Of a stretch of 64,000 nt of DNA, positions 1 to 8,560 are shown in pieces (position 1 is the first letter of the stretch; the number at the start of each line of letters is the position of its first letter). Position numbers and translations under genes: made by a program. The DNA lies in NCBI GenBank assembly GCA_910584685.1, contig CAJUAO010000013.1, positions 1 through 64,000 on the forward strand, read 5' to 3'. The DNA comes from an uncultured Lachnospiraceae bacterium (GTDB taxonomy: Bacteria > Bacillota > Clostridia > Lachnospirales > Lachnospiraceae). The notes beneath the pieces are model-generated. The model was given only the letters and a program-made list of their open reading frames with translations. It was not told the DNA's origin and did no database searches.

Positions 1-748
1 TTCTAACCATATTCCTCAATGCTTTAAAAAATTATATTTAGCTGCCTGCCTCCCCTTAAGCCCTCCCCATTCCGCCTCCTAGAGCCTTTTAATGGGACAT
101 ACCCTCATTTATATGGTGTTAGTGGAAGAAAAGCTTGAGTTTATTTTACTACCTTAAAAATATAGTAGTTAGAGAGTAGATATGACATCTGCATGTATTT
201 TTTATAAGGTATATGACAAATATCAGATTATAGAAAACAGATTGAATCTGTTTATTTTGCTTCTGAGAAATTTGTAAGATACAGATATACAAATATAGTG
301 TGTACCAGCAAATAAGCTTATATCTTTATATTCATTCTTGCATACACATTGTAGAAAATAATAGAATAAATGTATTTGACTTCCCCCATTTTTATATCTG
401 ATATATGCAAATTCACATAAATACAAAGCGAATAGGTAATTGTAAGTTGTGATTGAGCCATTTATGTAAAACATTGATTTTATGCGGCTTTTAAAGGTAT
501 AAATATAAAAAATGGGAAAACTCAAAAAATATATTACCGTACCCCATATGCTTAAATTATTTATACAGAATGTGTCAAAAGCATAAATATCAAACTTAAA
601 AAGAAGTAACTTTTCTTAAGCCCCGGACTACATGTGAGGAACTTTCTTTTCACCTGTACAAATTTATATTTACTTTCAATACTATACAACCCTTTTTTAA
701 AAGTATATAAAATCCCATCAATGCATTATCCTTTTCTATCAAAATACA
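1..748. other. AT-rich leader region without a recognised gene
   Basis: No supported coding region, tRNA or terminator was found here. A 100-codon open frame on the minus strand (223-525) begins with TTG, has no ribosome binding site and encodes low-complexity Tyr/Phe/Ile-rich sequence typical of AT-rich noncoding DNA, so it is not called. The stretch presumably holds the promoter region of hemZ and the 3' flank of an unseen upstream gene. Confidence 0.5.
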
Positions 749-2416
749 GTGGAAGAATCTATCAGCTTGTATTATAATTACCATATAAAAATACAATACA
801 AATTAAAAAAGGTTAAAAACGGTATTAAAGTGAATATATTATTTAATAGAGATAAAGAAAAATATAAATACGACATAGAAATGCTGGTTAATTCTTTTTT
901 TCCTGCAAGAGAGCAGGAGAATAAAGAGGAATTAACCTTATATATTAACAGAGAAGCAGATGCAATATCTGTTTTTTTGTTTAAAGGATATTTGGAGGAG
1001 TCAGACGACGTAGTAAATCGAATGGAGCTCTATAGAGACAGATTATTGGAAAGGGAATACGAAAAGTGCGTAAGCTGTGATAAAAAGGAAATAAAGAATG
1101 TAATGAAGCAGCTTACATACAAGGCCTTAAGCAGGTTTACAAAAAAGACGCTTCCGTGGGGAATACTTACAGGCATACGTCCTACAAAGCTTGCTATGGC
1201 AGTGCTGGAGCAGGAAAATATAGGCGGGGATAAAGAAACCCATGAGCAGAAGAATATATATGCAGATATGGAAGTATCCAATCAGAATATATCAGAAGCT
1301 CAAGAAGAGGAAGAATATATAAACGAAAAAATAAGAAGACTGCTGCAGGATTATTACTATGTGTCAGATGAAAAAACAAAGCTTGCCATTGACATAGCAT
1401 GGCGTGAAAAGAAAATACTAAAGGATATAGATTACAATGACGGCTACAGTCTGTATATAGGCATACCCTTTTGTCCCACAACATGTCTGTACTGCTCATT
1501 TACGTCATATCCTATAGGTATGTATAAGGACAAGGCGGATAAATATGTTGACTGCTTAATAAAGGAGATAGATTTTTGCAGCAGGAAATTTGCAAATAAA
1601 AAGCTGAATACAATATATTTTGGGGGAGGAACGCCTACCACCCTTACGGCGGAGCAGCTTGACAGGCTTTTTACAGAAATAGAAAACCGCTTTGACTTTA
1701 CAAATCTTTTGGAATATACGGTAGAGGCGGGAAGACCTGACAGCATAACCCATGATAAGCTAAAGGTATTAAAAAATCATAACATCACCAGAATATCGGT
1801 AAATCCCCAGACCATGAAGCAGGAAACGCTTGATATAATAGGAAGAAGGCATACTGTAGAGCAGGTGAGGGAAGCCTTTTATATGGCAAGGGAGGCAGGC
1901 TTTGACAATATTAATATGGATTTTATTGCGGGACTTCCAAATGAAACCATAGAGGATGTGAGAAATACCATGGAGGAGGCAGTAAAGCTTAATCCCGACA
2001 GTATTACGGTACATTCCCTTGCCATAAAGAGGGCGGCAAGGCTTAATATGTTTAAGGAAAATTATAAGAAGATGACCATAGAAAACAATACAGATATAAT
2101 GAGGCTTTGCAGTGAATATGCTGGTAAGCTTAACATGAAGCCCTACTATATGTACAGACAGAAGAACATGGCGGGCAACATGGAAAATGTAGGCTATGCA
2201 AAGGAAGGTAAGGCAGGAATTTACAATATTCTTATAATGGAGGAAAAGCAGACTATAGCCGCACTTGGAGCAGGAGCAGTGACAAAGTATGTGTTTCCTA
2301 AGGGAGGCAGGATAGAGAGAGTGGACAATGTAAAAAACGTAGAGCAGTATATTGAAAGAATAGACGAGATGATAGGAAGAAAAGAGAAATTTATTGACAA
2401 TTTAAGGCAGGAATAG
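749..2416 (+). CDS. hemZ: HemZ-type oxygen-independent coproporphyrinogen dehydrogenase (radical SAM)
   Basis: This is a radical SAM protein of the HemN/HemZ group, which oxidatively decarboxylates coproporphyrinogen III in anaerobic heme synthesis or does related radical chemistry. The [4Fe-4S] motif is visible as PFCPTTCLYCSF near residue 240, followed by YFGGGTPT and the later glycine-rich and VEAGRPDS segments of the family. The conserved HemZ N-terminus (NILFNRDKEKYKYDIEMLV) begins near residue 29. The GTG at 749 has no clear ribosome binding site, so the true start could be the GTG at 830. An acidic, low-complexity insertion lies at about residues 150-195 between GIRPTKLAM and YYYVSDEKTK. 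It is the first of a run hemZ-hisS-aspS-serS, an order seen in other Clostridia. Confidence 0.85.
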   Translation: MEESISLYYNYHIKIQYKLKKVKNGIKVNILFNRDKEKYKYDIEMLVNSFFPAREQENKEELTLYINREADAISVFLFKGYLEESDDVVNRMELYRDRLLEREYEKCVSCDKKEIKNVMKQLTYKALSRFTKKTLPWGILTGIRPTKLAMAVLEQENIGGDKETHEQKNIYADMEVSNQNISEAQEEEEYINEKIRRLLQDYYYVSDEKTKLAIDIAWREKKILKDIDYNDGYSLYIGIPFCPTTCLYCSFTSYPIGMYKDKADKYVDCLIKEIDFCSRKFANKKLNTIYFGGGTPTTLTAEQLDRLFTEIENRFDFTNLLEYTVEAGRPDSITHDKLKVLKNHNITRISVNPQTMKQETLDIIGRRHTVEQVREAFYMAREAGFDNINMDFIAGLPNETIEDVRNTMEEAVKLNPDSITVHSLAIKRAARLNMFKENYKKMTIENNTDIMRLCSEYAGKLNMKPYYMYRQKNMAGNMENVGYAKEGKAGIYNILIMEEKQTIAALGAGAVTKYVFPKGGRIERVDNVKNVEQYIERIDEMIGRKEKFIDNLRQE

Positions 2417-2470
2417 TATATTTTACTTTATATAATTTTTATAATTTATACAGCTATTGAAAATATGTGA

Positions 2471-2502
2471 TTTTAATACGATTTTTGGTCTGTATTAAAA
2501 TT
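2471..2502. other. Short inverted repeat upstream of hisS
   Basis: TTTTAATAC and GTATTAAAA are separated by about 12 nt, giving a 9-bp stem in the hemZ-hisS spacer, about 30 nt before the hisS start. It could be a weak hairpin or an AT-rich operator. There is no T-run, so it is not called a terminator. Confidence 0.3.
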
Positions 2503-2530
2503 GCTGCTTAATAGAAAATTGGAGGAAAAT

Positions 2531-3793
2531 ATGGCATTAGTAAAGAAACCTGTCACAGGTATGAAGGATATATTGCCCGCAGAAATGCAGATACGGGATT
2601 ACGTTATAGGAGTAATTAAGGAAACCTACAGTAAGTTTGGCTTTAACACTATAGAGACGCCATGCGTGGAGAATATAGCAAACCTAAGCTCAAAAAACGG
2701 CGGGGAAAATGAAAAGCTTATTTTTAAAATATTAAAGAGAGGCGAAAAGCTTAATCTTGAGACTGCAAGGGAGGAAACAGACGTAACGGACAGCGGCTTA
2801 AGATATGATTTAACAGTTCCTCTCGTAAGATATTATTCAAACAATGGAAATAATCTTCCTTCTCCCTTTAAGGCCCTTCAGATAGGACCTGTGTGGAGGG
2901 CAGACAGACCACAGAGGGGAAGATACCGTCAGTTTTACCAGTGCGATATTGATATATTGGGAGAGGCGTCAAACCTTGCCGAGATAGAGCTTATACTTGC
3001 CACCACCACCACCTTGGGAAGGCTTGGCTTTAAGGGCTTTCAGATAAGAATAAACGAAAGAAGAATATTAAAGGCAATGGCAGCCTACAGCGGATTTTCC
3101 GAAAGTGATTATGATACTGTATTTATTATTTTGGACAAGATGGACAAGATAGGACTTGAAGGTGTGGAAGAGGAGCTTTTAAAGGAAGGCTATGATAAGG
3201 AAAGCGTAGATAAGTACCTTGGACTTTTCAAGGGAATGGAGACGGCTGAAAACGGGCTTAACTATATTGCCGGAGAGATAAAGGATTTTCTTGATGATGA
3301 TGTAATGAATAATCTTGAGGAGATTATAGAAAGCGTAAGCGCCACAAAGTCGTCGGATTTTGAGATTATATTTGACCCTACGCTGGTTAGGGGAATGTCA
3401 TATTATACAGGTACTATATTTGAGATTGCTATAGCTGAATTTGGGGCGGCAGTAGGCGGCGGCGGAAGATATGATAAGATGGTAGGTCAGTTTACAGGAA
3501 ACGATACTCCGGCCTGCGGATTTTCCATTGGCTTTGAGCGTATAGTGCTGCTTCTTATGGAAAGCGGCTTTAAGGCGCCGGGAGCAGATAAAAAGGCAGC
3601 CTACCTTATAGAAAAGGGAGTGCCAAAGGATAGGCTGTGCGAGATTATCGGAAAGGCGCAGGAGGCAAGAAATGACGGTACACAGGTTCTTGTTGCAAGA
3701 ATGAATAAAAATAAAAAGTTCCAGAAGGAAAATCTGGAAAAGGAAGGCTACACAGAATTTGTGGAATTTTACAAGGAAGAAATGAAAAAATAA
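2531..3793 (+). CDS. hisS: Histidyl-tRNA synthetase
   Basis: This class II aminoacyl-tRNA synthetase charges tRNA-His in the cytoplasm. Seen directly: GMKDILPAEMQIRD near the N-terminus, motif 2 as VWRADRPQRGRYRQFYQCD, the histidine-specific LVRGMSYYTGTIFEIA segment, the GGGGRYD loop and a C-terminal anticodon-binding domain from about residue 325. Length is 420 residues, normal for the family. The ATG at 2531 is chosen because GGAGGAA lies 4-10 nt before it; an in-frame TTG at 2501 has no ribosome binding site. aspS follows after 23 nt, so the two are probably cotranscribed. No T-box is present in the short upstream spacer. Confidence 0.96.
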   Translation: MALVKKPVTGMKDILPAEMQIRDYVIGVIKETYSKFGFNTIETPCVENIANLSSKNGGENEKLIFKILKRGEKLNLETAREETDVTDSGLRYDLTVPLVRYYSNNGNNLPSPFKALQIGPVWRADRPQRGRYRQFYQCDIDILGEASNLAEIELILATTTTLGRLGFKGFQIRINERRILKAMAAYSGFSESDYDTVFIILDKMDKIGLEGVEEELLKEGYDKESVDKYLGLFKGMETAENGLNYIAGEIKDFLDDDVMNNLEEIIESVSATKSSDFEIIFDPTLVRGMSYYTGTIFEIAIAEFGAAVGGGGRYDKMVGQFTGNDTPACGFSIGFERIVLLLMESGFKAPGADKKAAYLIEKGVPKDRLCEIIGKAQEARNDGTQVLVARMNKNKKFQKENLEKEGYTEFVEFYKEEMKK

Positions 3794-3816
3794 CAGCAAG
3801 GAAAGAGGAAAATAAA

Positions 3817-5628
3817 ATGGCGGAATCAATGAAAGGTTTGAAGCGTACACATAGATGTACAGAGGTTTCAAATAAAAATATAGGAGAAGCAGTTACCGTA
3901 ATGGGCTGGGTACAGAAAAGAAGAAATTTAGGAAGCCTGATTTTTATAGATTTGCGTGACAGAAGCGGTATACTTCAGATAGTGTTTGATGAAAATGACG
4001 TTGGGGCAGAAGATTTTGAAAAGGCGGAGACTCTTAGAAGCGAGTATGTTGTAGCTATAGTGGGAAATGTTACAAGGAGAGAGGCGGCAGTCAATGAAAA
4101 TCTTGCAACAGGCGACATAGAGGTTAGGGCCACAAGGCTTCGCATTCTTTCAGATGCCCTTACTCCGCCGTTTCCTATAGAAAGCGACACAAACACAAAG
4201 GATGAGCTAAGGCTTAAGTACAGATATCTAGATTTAAGAAGGCCAAATCTCCAGAGAAATCTTATGATGAGAAGCAAGGCGGCTACCCTTATCCGTACAT
4301 TTTTGGATGAGGAGGGCTTTATTGAGGTGGAAACGCCAATGCTTACAAAAAGCACGCCGGAGGGAGCAAGGGATTATCTTGTTCCAAGCCGTGTACATCC
4401 GGGCAATTTTTATGCATTGCCGCAATCTCCCCAGCTATTTAAGCAGCTTCTTATGTGCTCAGGCTGCGACAGATATTTTCAGATTGCGCGCTGCTTTAGA
4501 GACGAGGACTTAAGGGCAGACAGGCAGCCTGAATTTACACAGGTGGATATGGAGCTTTCCTTTGTGGATGTGGATGACGTTATTGAGGTAAACGAAAGAC
4601 TTCTTAAAAGGCTTTTTAAGGAAATAATAGATGTGGAGGTTGCGCTTCCTATACCGAGAATGACATGGCAGGAGGCTATGGACAGATTTGGCTCTGATAA
4701 GCCTGACACAAGGTTTGGGATGGAGCTTAAGGACGTGTCCGACATTGTCAAGAGCTGCGGCTTTGGAGTGTTTACAGGAGCCATTGAAAATTCCGGCTCC
4801 GTAAGAGGTATAAATGCAGAGGGACAGGGAAGCATGCCAAGAAAAAAAATAGACGCTTTAGTTGAATTTGCTAAGGGCTACGGTGCAAAGGGGCTTGCTT
4901 ATCTTGTGATAAATGACGACGGAACATACAAATCCTCCTTTGCAAAGTTTATGACAGAGGAAGAGCTTAATTCATTAGTGGAGAGGCTTGAGGGAAAGCC
5001 GGGAGATTTGCTTTTATTTGCGGCAGATAAAAATAAAGTTGTATATGATGTACTTGGAGCCTTAAGACTTCACATTGCCGGTGAATTAGGTCTTCTTGAC
5101 AAAAATACCTTTAATTTTCTTTGGGTTACGGAATTTCCGCTTTTAGAGTATTCCGAGGAGCAGGGAAGATACGTTGCAATGCATCATCCGTTTACAATGC
5201 CTATGGAGGAGGATTTGCCCCTTCTTGACAGCGAGCCGGGAAAGGTAAGGGCAAAGGCGTACGACATAGTATTAAACGGCAATGAAATCGGCGGCGGCAG
5301 CATAAGAATACATCAGAATGAAATACAGGAAAAAATGTTTGAGGTTTTGGGCTTTTCTAAGGATGAGGCATATGAAAGATTTGGCTTTTTGCTAAATGCT
5401 TTTAAGTATGGTGTTCCTCCTCATGCAGGACTGGCATACGGACTTGACAGGCTTATTATGCTTTTGGCTGGAGAGGATAATATAAGGGAGGTTATTGCCT
5501 TTCCTAAGGTAAAGGACGCCTCCTGTCTTCTGACTGACGCTCCAAATGTAGTAGATGATAAGCAGCTTGAGGAATTATGCATTGCATGTACACAGATGGA
5601 AAAAGACATGAAAGAGATGTCAGAATAG
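3817..5628 (+). CDS. aspS: Aspartyl-tRNA synthetase
   Basis: Bacterial-type class II synthetase that charges tRNA-Asp. The N-terminal OB-fold anticodon domain carries VMGWVQKRRNLGSLIFIDLRD. The catalytic core has RYLDLRRP, FIEVETPMLTKSTPEGARDY, RCFRDEDLRADRQPEFTQVD (motif 2) and HAGLAYGLDRLIMLL (motif 3). The large GAD insertion of bacterial AspRS lies between about residues 300 and 420. Length is 603 residues, slightly above the usual 580-600. The ATG at 3817 follows AGAGGAAAAT. Only the discriminating-type length and insertion are visible; whether it also charges tRNA-Asn cannot be read from the sequence. Confidence 0.96.
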   Translation: MAESMKGLKRTHRCTEVSNKNIGEAVTVMGWVQKRRNLGSLIFIDLRDRSGILQIVFDENDVGAEDFEKAETLRSEYVVAIVGNVTRREAAVNENLATGDIEVRATRLRILSDALTPPFPIESDTNTKDELRLKYRYLDLRRPNLQRNLMMRSKAATLIRTFLDEEGFIEVETPMLTKSTPEGARDYLVPSRVHPGNFYALPQSPQLFKQLLMCSGCDRYFQIARCFRDEDLRADRQPEFTQVDMELSFVDVDDVIEVNERLLKRLFKEIIDVEVALPIPRMTWQEAMDRFGSDKPDTRFGMELKDVSDIVKSCGFGVFTGAIENSGSVRGINAEGQGSMPRKKIDALVEFAKGYGAKGLAYLVINDDGTYKSSFAKFMTEEELNSLVERLEGKPGDLLLFAADKNKVVYDVLGALRLHIAGELGLLDKNTFNFLWVTEFPLLEYSEEQGRYVAMHHPFTMPMEEDLPLLDSEPGKVRAKAYDIVLNGNEIGGGSIRIHQNEIQEKMFEVLGFSKDEAYERFGFLLNAFKYGVPPHAGLAYGLDRLIMLLAGEDNIREVIAFPKVKDASCLLTDAPNVVDDKQLEELCIACTQMEKDMKEMSE

Positions 5629-5800
5629 TAACTATATACGGATAATACAGTTGGATAATAAAACCATATAAAAACCTGTAAATATGTGAAATTTAAATAC
5701 AAGAATTGTGTACCGGGAAAATATTAAGCAGAGCAACGCAACATAAAAATTAATTTATATGGCAGAAAATGTGCACCTATGCACAGGAATGGAGAAAAAT

Positions 5801-7087
5801 ATGATAGATATAAAATTTTTAAGAGAAAATCCTGATATTGTAAAGCAGAATATCAGAAATAAATTTCAGGATAAAAAGCTTCCCCTTGTAGACGAGGTTA
5901 TAGAGCTGGATGCAAGGGCAAGGGCGGCTAAGGCGGAGGGCGATGCACTTCGTGCGGAAAAGAATAAAACAGCAAAGCAGATTGGCGCTCTCATGGCTCA
6001 GGGTAAAAAGGAGGAAGCAGAGGAGGTCAAGAAGCAGGTTACCGAAAAAAGCGCAAAACTTGATGCATTGGAAAAGGAAGAGGCAGAGCTTAACGAAAAG
6101 GTAAAAAATATAATGATGGTTATACCAAACATTATTGACGAAAGCGTGCCTATCGGCAGGGACGACAGTGAAAATGTGGAGATAGAAAAGTTTGGAGAGC
6201 CTGTAGTTCCTGACTTTGAGATACCATATCACTCAGAGATAATGGAAAGCTTTGACGGACTTGACCTTGATTCTGCAAGAAAGGTGGCAGGAAACGGTTT
6301 TTATTATCTTTCAGGAGATATTGCAAGGCTTCATTCTGCAGTTATCTCATATGCAAGAGATTTTATGATAAACAGAGGCTTCACATACTGCGTACCGCCA
6401 TTTATGATAAGAAGCGACGTGGTTACAGGCGTTATGAGCTTTGCAGAGATGGACGCCATGATGTATAAGATAGAGGGTGAGGATTTATATCTTATCGGTA
6501 CAAGCGAGCATTCTATGATTGGTAAATTTATAGACACAATCATTCAGGAGGAAAAGCTTCCGTATACACTTACAAGCTATTCACCATGCTTTAGAAAGGA
6601 AAAGGGAGCTCATGGCATAGAGGAGCGGGGGGTATACAGAATACATCAGTTTGAAAAGCAGGAAATGATAGTTGTATGTAAGCCTGAGGAAAGTAAGCTG
6701 TGGTTTGATAAGCTTTGGCAGAATACAGTTGACCTTTTCAGGAGTCTTGATATACCTGTAAGAACCTTAGAGTGCTGTTCAGGGGATTTGGCAGACCTTA
6801 AGGTTAAGTCTGTAGACGTAGAGGCGTGGTCTCCAAGACAGAAGAAGTACTTTGAGGTAGGAAGCTGCTCTAATCTTGGGGATGCCCAGGCAAGAAGGCT
6901 TAAGATAAGAGTAAACGGAGGAGACGGAAATAAATATTTTGCCCATACATTAAATAACACTGTAGTAGCGCCTCCTAGAATGTTGATTGCCTTCCTTGAG
7001 AATAATCTTATGGAGGACGGCTCTGTTAAGATACCGGAGGCCTTAAGAGCTTATATGGGCGGTATGGAGAAAATAGAAAAGAAATAA
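5801..7087 (+). CDS. serS: Seryl-tRNA synthetase
   Basis: Class II enzyme that charges tRNA-Ser and, in selenoprotein users, tRNA-Sec. The N-terminal helical arm (about residues 28-105) is a heptad-like, Lys/Glu/Ala-rich antiparallel coiled coil that binds the tRNA variable arm. The core shows GTSEHSMIGKF, CFRKEKGAHGIEERGVYRIHQF (motif 2 region, with an ARG/GTYR-type loop) and NNTVVAPPRMLIAFLEN (motif 3). The start is the ATG at 5801, which follows GGAGAAAAAT and gives MIDIKFLRENPD, the standard family beginning. An upstream in-frame ATG at 5759 would add 14 residues with no family support. Length is 428 residues. Confidence 0.96.
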   Translation: MIDIKFLRENPDIVKQNIRNKFQDKKLPLVDEVIELDARARAAKAEGDALRAEKNKTAKQIGALMAQGKKEEAEEVKKQVTEKSAKLDALEKEEAELNEKVKNIMMVIPNIIDESVPIGRDDSENVEIEKFGEPVVPDFEIPYHSEIMESFDGLDLDSARKVAGNGFYYLSGDIARLHSAVISYARDFMINRGFTYCVPPFMIRSDVVTGVMSFAEMDAMMYKIEGEDLYLIGTSEHSMIGKFIDTIIQEEKLPYTLTSYSPCFRKEKGAHGIEERGVYRIHQFEKQEMIVVCKPEESKLWFDKLWQNTVDLFRSLDIPVRTLECCSGDLADLKVKSVDVEAWSPRQKKYFEVGSCSNLGDAQARRLKIRVNGGDGNKYFAHTLNNTVVAPPRMLIAFLENNLMEDGSVKIPEALRAYMGGMEKIEKK

Positions 7088-7549
7088 AATAAAGAAAAAT
7101 CTTGCAGATAGAAATTTTTTAGGGAAGCTGTTGTATAATATAGGGCTTATATGTATACGGTATAGAACAGTTAATGTTTATACGTATATTGGAGGCTTTA
7201 TTTTGCGGCAGCTTCTTTTGCTATGTTAATGCAGGTGGGTTTCTTGAAAATACAAGTTGACGGGCTTTAAAGAAAATGCTATTATTTAATAAAAGTTCTG
7301 CAAAAAATAATTATAGGAATATAAGAATAAAAAGTGTAATCTGATTAAAAAGAAAAATAAATTTATAGAAAAATACCATAAGAAAAAATAAAACGTGTTT
7401 TTATGATTATTAGAATAACAGAACGCATATCTTAATTATATTAGTTTTAATACAAATATATTATGAAGCTTCAATTATTGTTTTAGTTTCTTTTATAATA
7501 TATCAAAAGAAATTATGGATTGAGGAATATTAAATATGGAGGAAATAAA
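7088..7549. other. Spacer between serS and the cassette 1 regulator remnant
   Basis: About 460 bp without a coding region I can support. It is very AT-rich. A TATAAT at 7494-7499 and GGAGGAAA at 7538-7545 look like the surviving expression signals of the decayed response-regulator gene that starts at 7550. A GAAGCTG/CAGCTTC pair around 7123-7217 is too widely separated to call a terminator. Confidence 0.45.
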
Positions 7550-7898
7550 ATGATAAGAATTGCCATATGTGATGATAATATAGAGTAAATTCATAAAATT
7601 CAAAGCATGTGTCAGGTATATTCCGGGAAAAAAAGGAGTATCGTTTTATTATATAAAGCTTTTTTCAGGAGAACAGGTTATTGATTATAAGGAGGATATT
7701 GATATTTTATTTTTGGATATAGGTCTGCCCGGAATAAGAGTACATAAGTCATTTATGGTAAACCTTAAATATATTGATTATTGGGATAAAAAGCTGAAAA
7801 TAAAAAAGCTTGACAGAGAGATACCCGTTGGCAAAAAATTCTATGAAGACGGAAAAAGATTTTATGAAGATTTTTATTTTGAAGAGAGAAAAATATAG
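7550..7898 (+). pseudogene. Decayed LytTR-family response regulator (cassette 1)
   Basis: Reading across frames reconstructs a broken homologue of the regulator at 54528. The sequence opens MIRIAICDDNIE, then meets an in-frame TAA at 7586-7588, continues IHKIQSMCQVYSG, shifts frame in the A-run near 7627-7633, then reads VSFYYIKLFSGEQVIDYKE and DIDILFLDIGLPGI, the phosphoacceptor region. It then jumps directly into RVHKSFMVNLKYI, the end of a LytTR DNA-binding domain, so roughly 120 residues are deleted. The C-terminal KKFYEDGKRFYEDFYFEE parallels KGFYEKGKELYHDYIKK of the intact copy. The ribosome binding site is intact. A product of only 61 residues could still be made from TTG 7713, but nothing suggests it is functional. 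Confidence 0.85.
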
Positions 7899-8067
7899 TA
7901 TGATTACATTCAAATAAAAAAATGGACATTTGTATAAAACGGGTTGAAGCTGTTATGAGTTAATGTTATTTTTGAATTATCAAATTGGAAGGGAGGATAA
8001 AATTATTTGTAACTTTAAAACTATTATATTAAAATCCGTATTGATTAATGGAGGAAAGGACGAAGGT

Positions 8068-8460
8068 ATGAAATTAAAGAAAAAGATAGGAAGAAAAATT
8101 GCAGCATTAACATTGGCAGTGGCTATGGCAGTGGGAGGATACATGTCGGTATTTGCAGCTACGGGATTTACGGTATCGAATCCGTCGTTATCAGTTATTA
8201 AGGATAAGTATTTTGTTACCGGAGGCATGTCATATTATTCCACAGGAAGTTCAACCTCTTATTATTTATTAGTTGAGGTAAAAGGCGTTATAAAGGCTGG
8301 GGGAAGAGATATAATATATACAAAACCTGGATATGGCTATGGAAAGGCATCGGCAACTACTGATGAAATTTCACTTAAACCATGGTATATGGAGAATAAG
8401 GGCAGTTATAACAGCGGTTCGGGATTTACGGTTGTAGATGTAAAGAAAGTATATAATTAA
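8068..8460 (+). CDS. Small exported Tyr/Gly/Ser-rich protein (cassette 1)
   Basis: Not a family I can name. The 130-residue product has a clear Sec signal peptide: KLKKKIGRK, a hydrophobic stretch, then SVFAA with likely cleavage near residue 29-31. The mature part of about 100 residues has no cysteine, about 11 tyrosines and the motifs STSYY and GYGYGKASATTD. It aligns with the product at 52583 (STSYY, GYGYGVASAMTD, same signal-peptide style and length), so the two are paralogues. The start at 8068 is preceded by GGAGGAAAGGACGAAGG; an ATG at 7963 would only add noncoding-like sequence and mask the signal peptide. A hairpin follows the gene, then the lipoprotein gene. Bacteriocin-like or surface protein are both possible; neither is shown. 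Confidence 0.8.
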   Translation: MKLKKKIGRKIAALTLAVAMAVGGYMSVFAATGFTVSNPSLSVIKDKYFVTGGMSYYSTGSSTSYYLLVEVKGVIKAGGRDIIYTKPGYGYGKASATTDEISLKPWYMENKGSYNSGSGFTVVDVKKVYN

Positions 8461-8474
8461 TAAAAATAATTTTT

Positions 8475-8514
8475 TTATAGCTGTGGGGCAAATAAATATG
8501 TTGCACAGCTATAA
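8475..8514 (+). other. Intercistronic hairpin after the cassette 1 exported-protein gene
   Basis: TTATAGCTGTG and CACAGCTATAA form an 11-bp perfect stem with an 18-nt loop, starting 14 nt after the stop codon. There is no strong T-run after it, so it may stabilise the upstream mRNA or terminate partially, which would favour high expression of the small exported protein over downstream genes. Equivalent inverted repeats occur in cassettes 2 and 3. Confidence 0.6.
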
Positions 8515-8560
8515 TTTACAGTATAATAAAAATCATAAGGGAAAATAGGAAAAGGATAAT

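Noticed and set aside
223..525. 100-codon open frame on the minus strand near the window start
   Set aside because: TTG start, no ribosome binding site and an AT-driven composition rich in Tyr, Phe and Ile; no neighbour context supports it.
7713..7898. 61-codon open frame as an independent small gene
   Set aside because: It is the 3' part of the broken LytTR response regulator; the sequence upstream continues the homology in frame and the joined receiver/LytTR ends explain it fully.
8068..8460. Lactococcin-972-family bacteriocin call
   Set aside because: Layout is similar and the protein is small and Sec-exported, but conserved residues of that family could not be aligned with confidence, so only the similarity of layout is noted.
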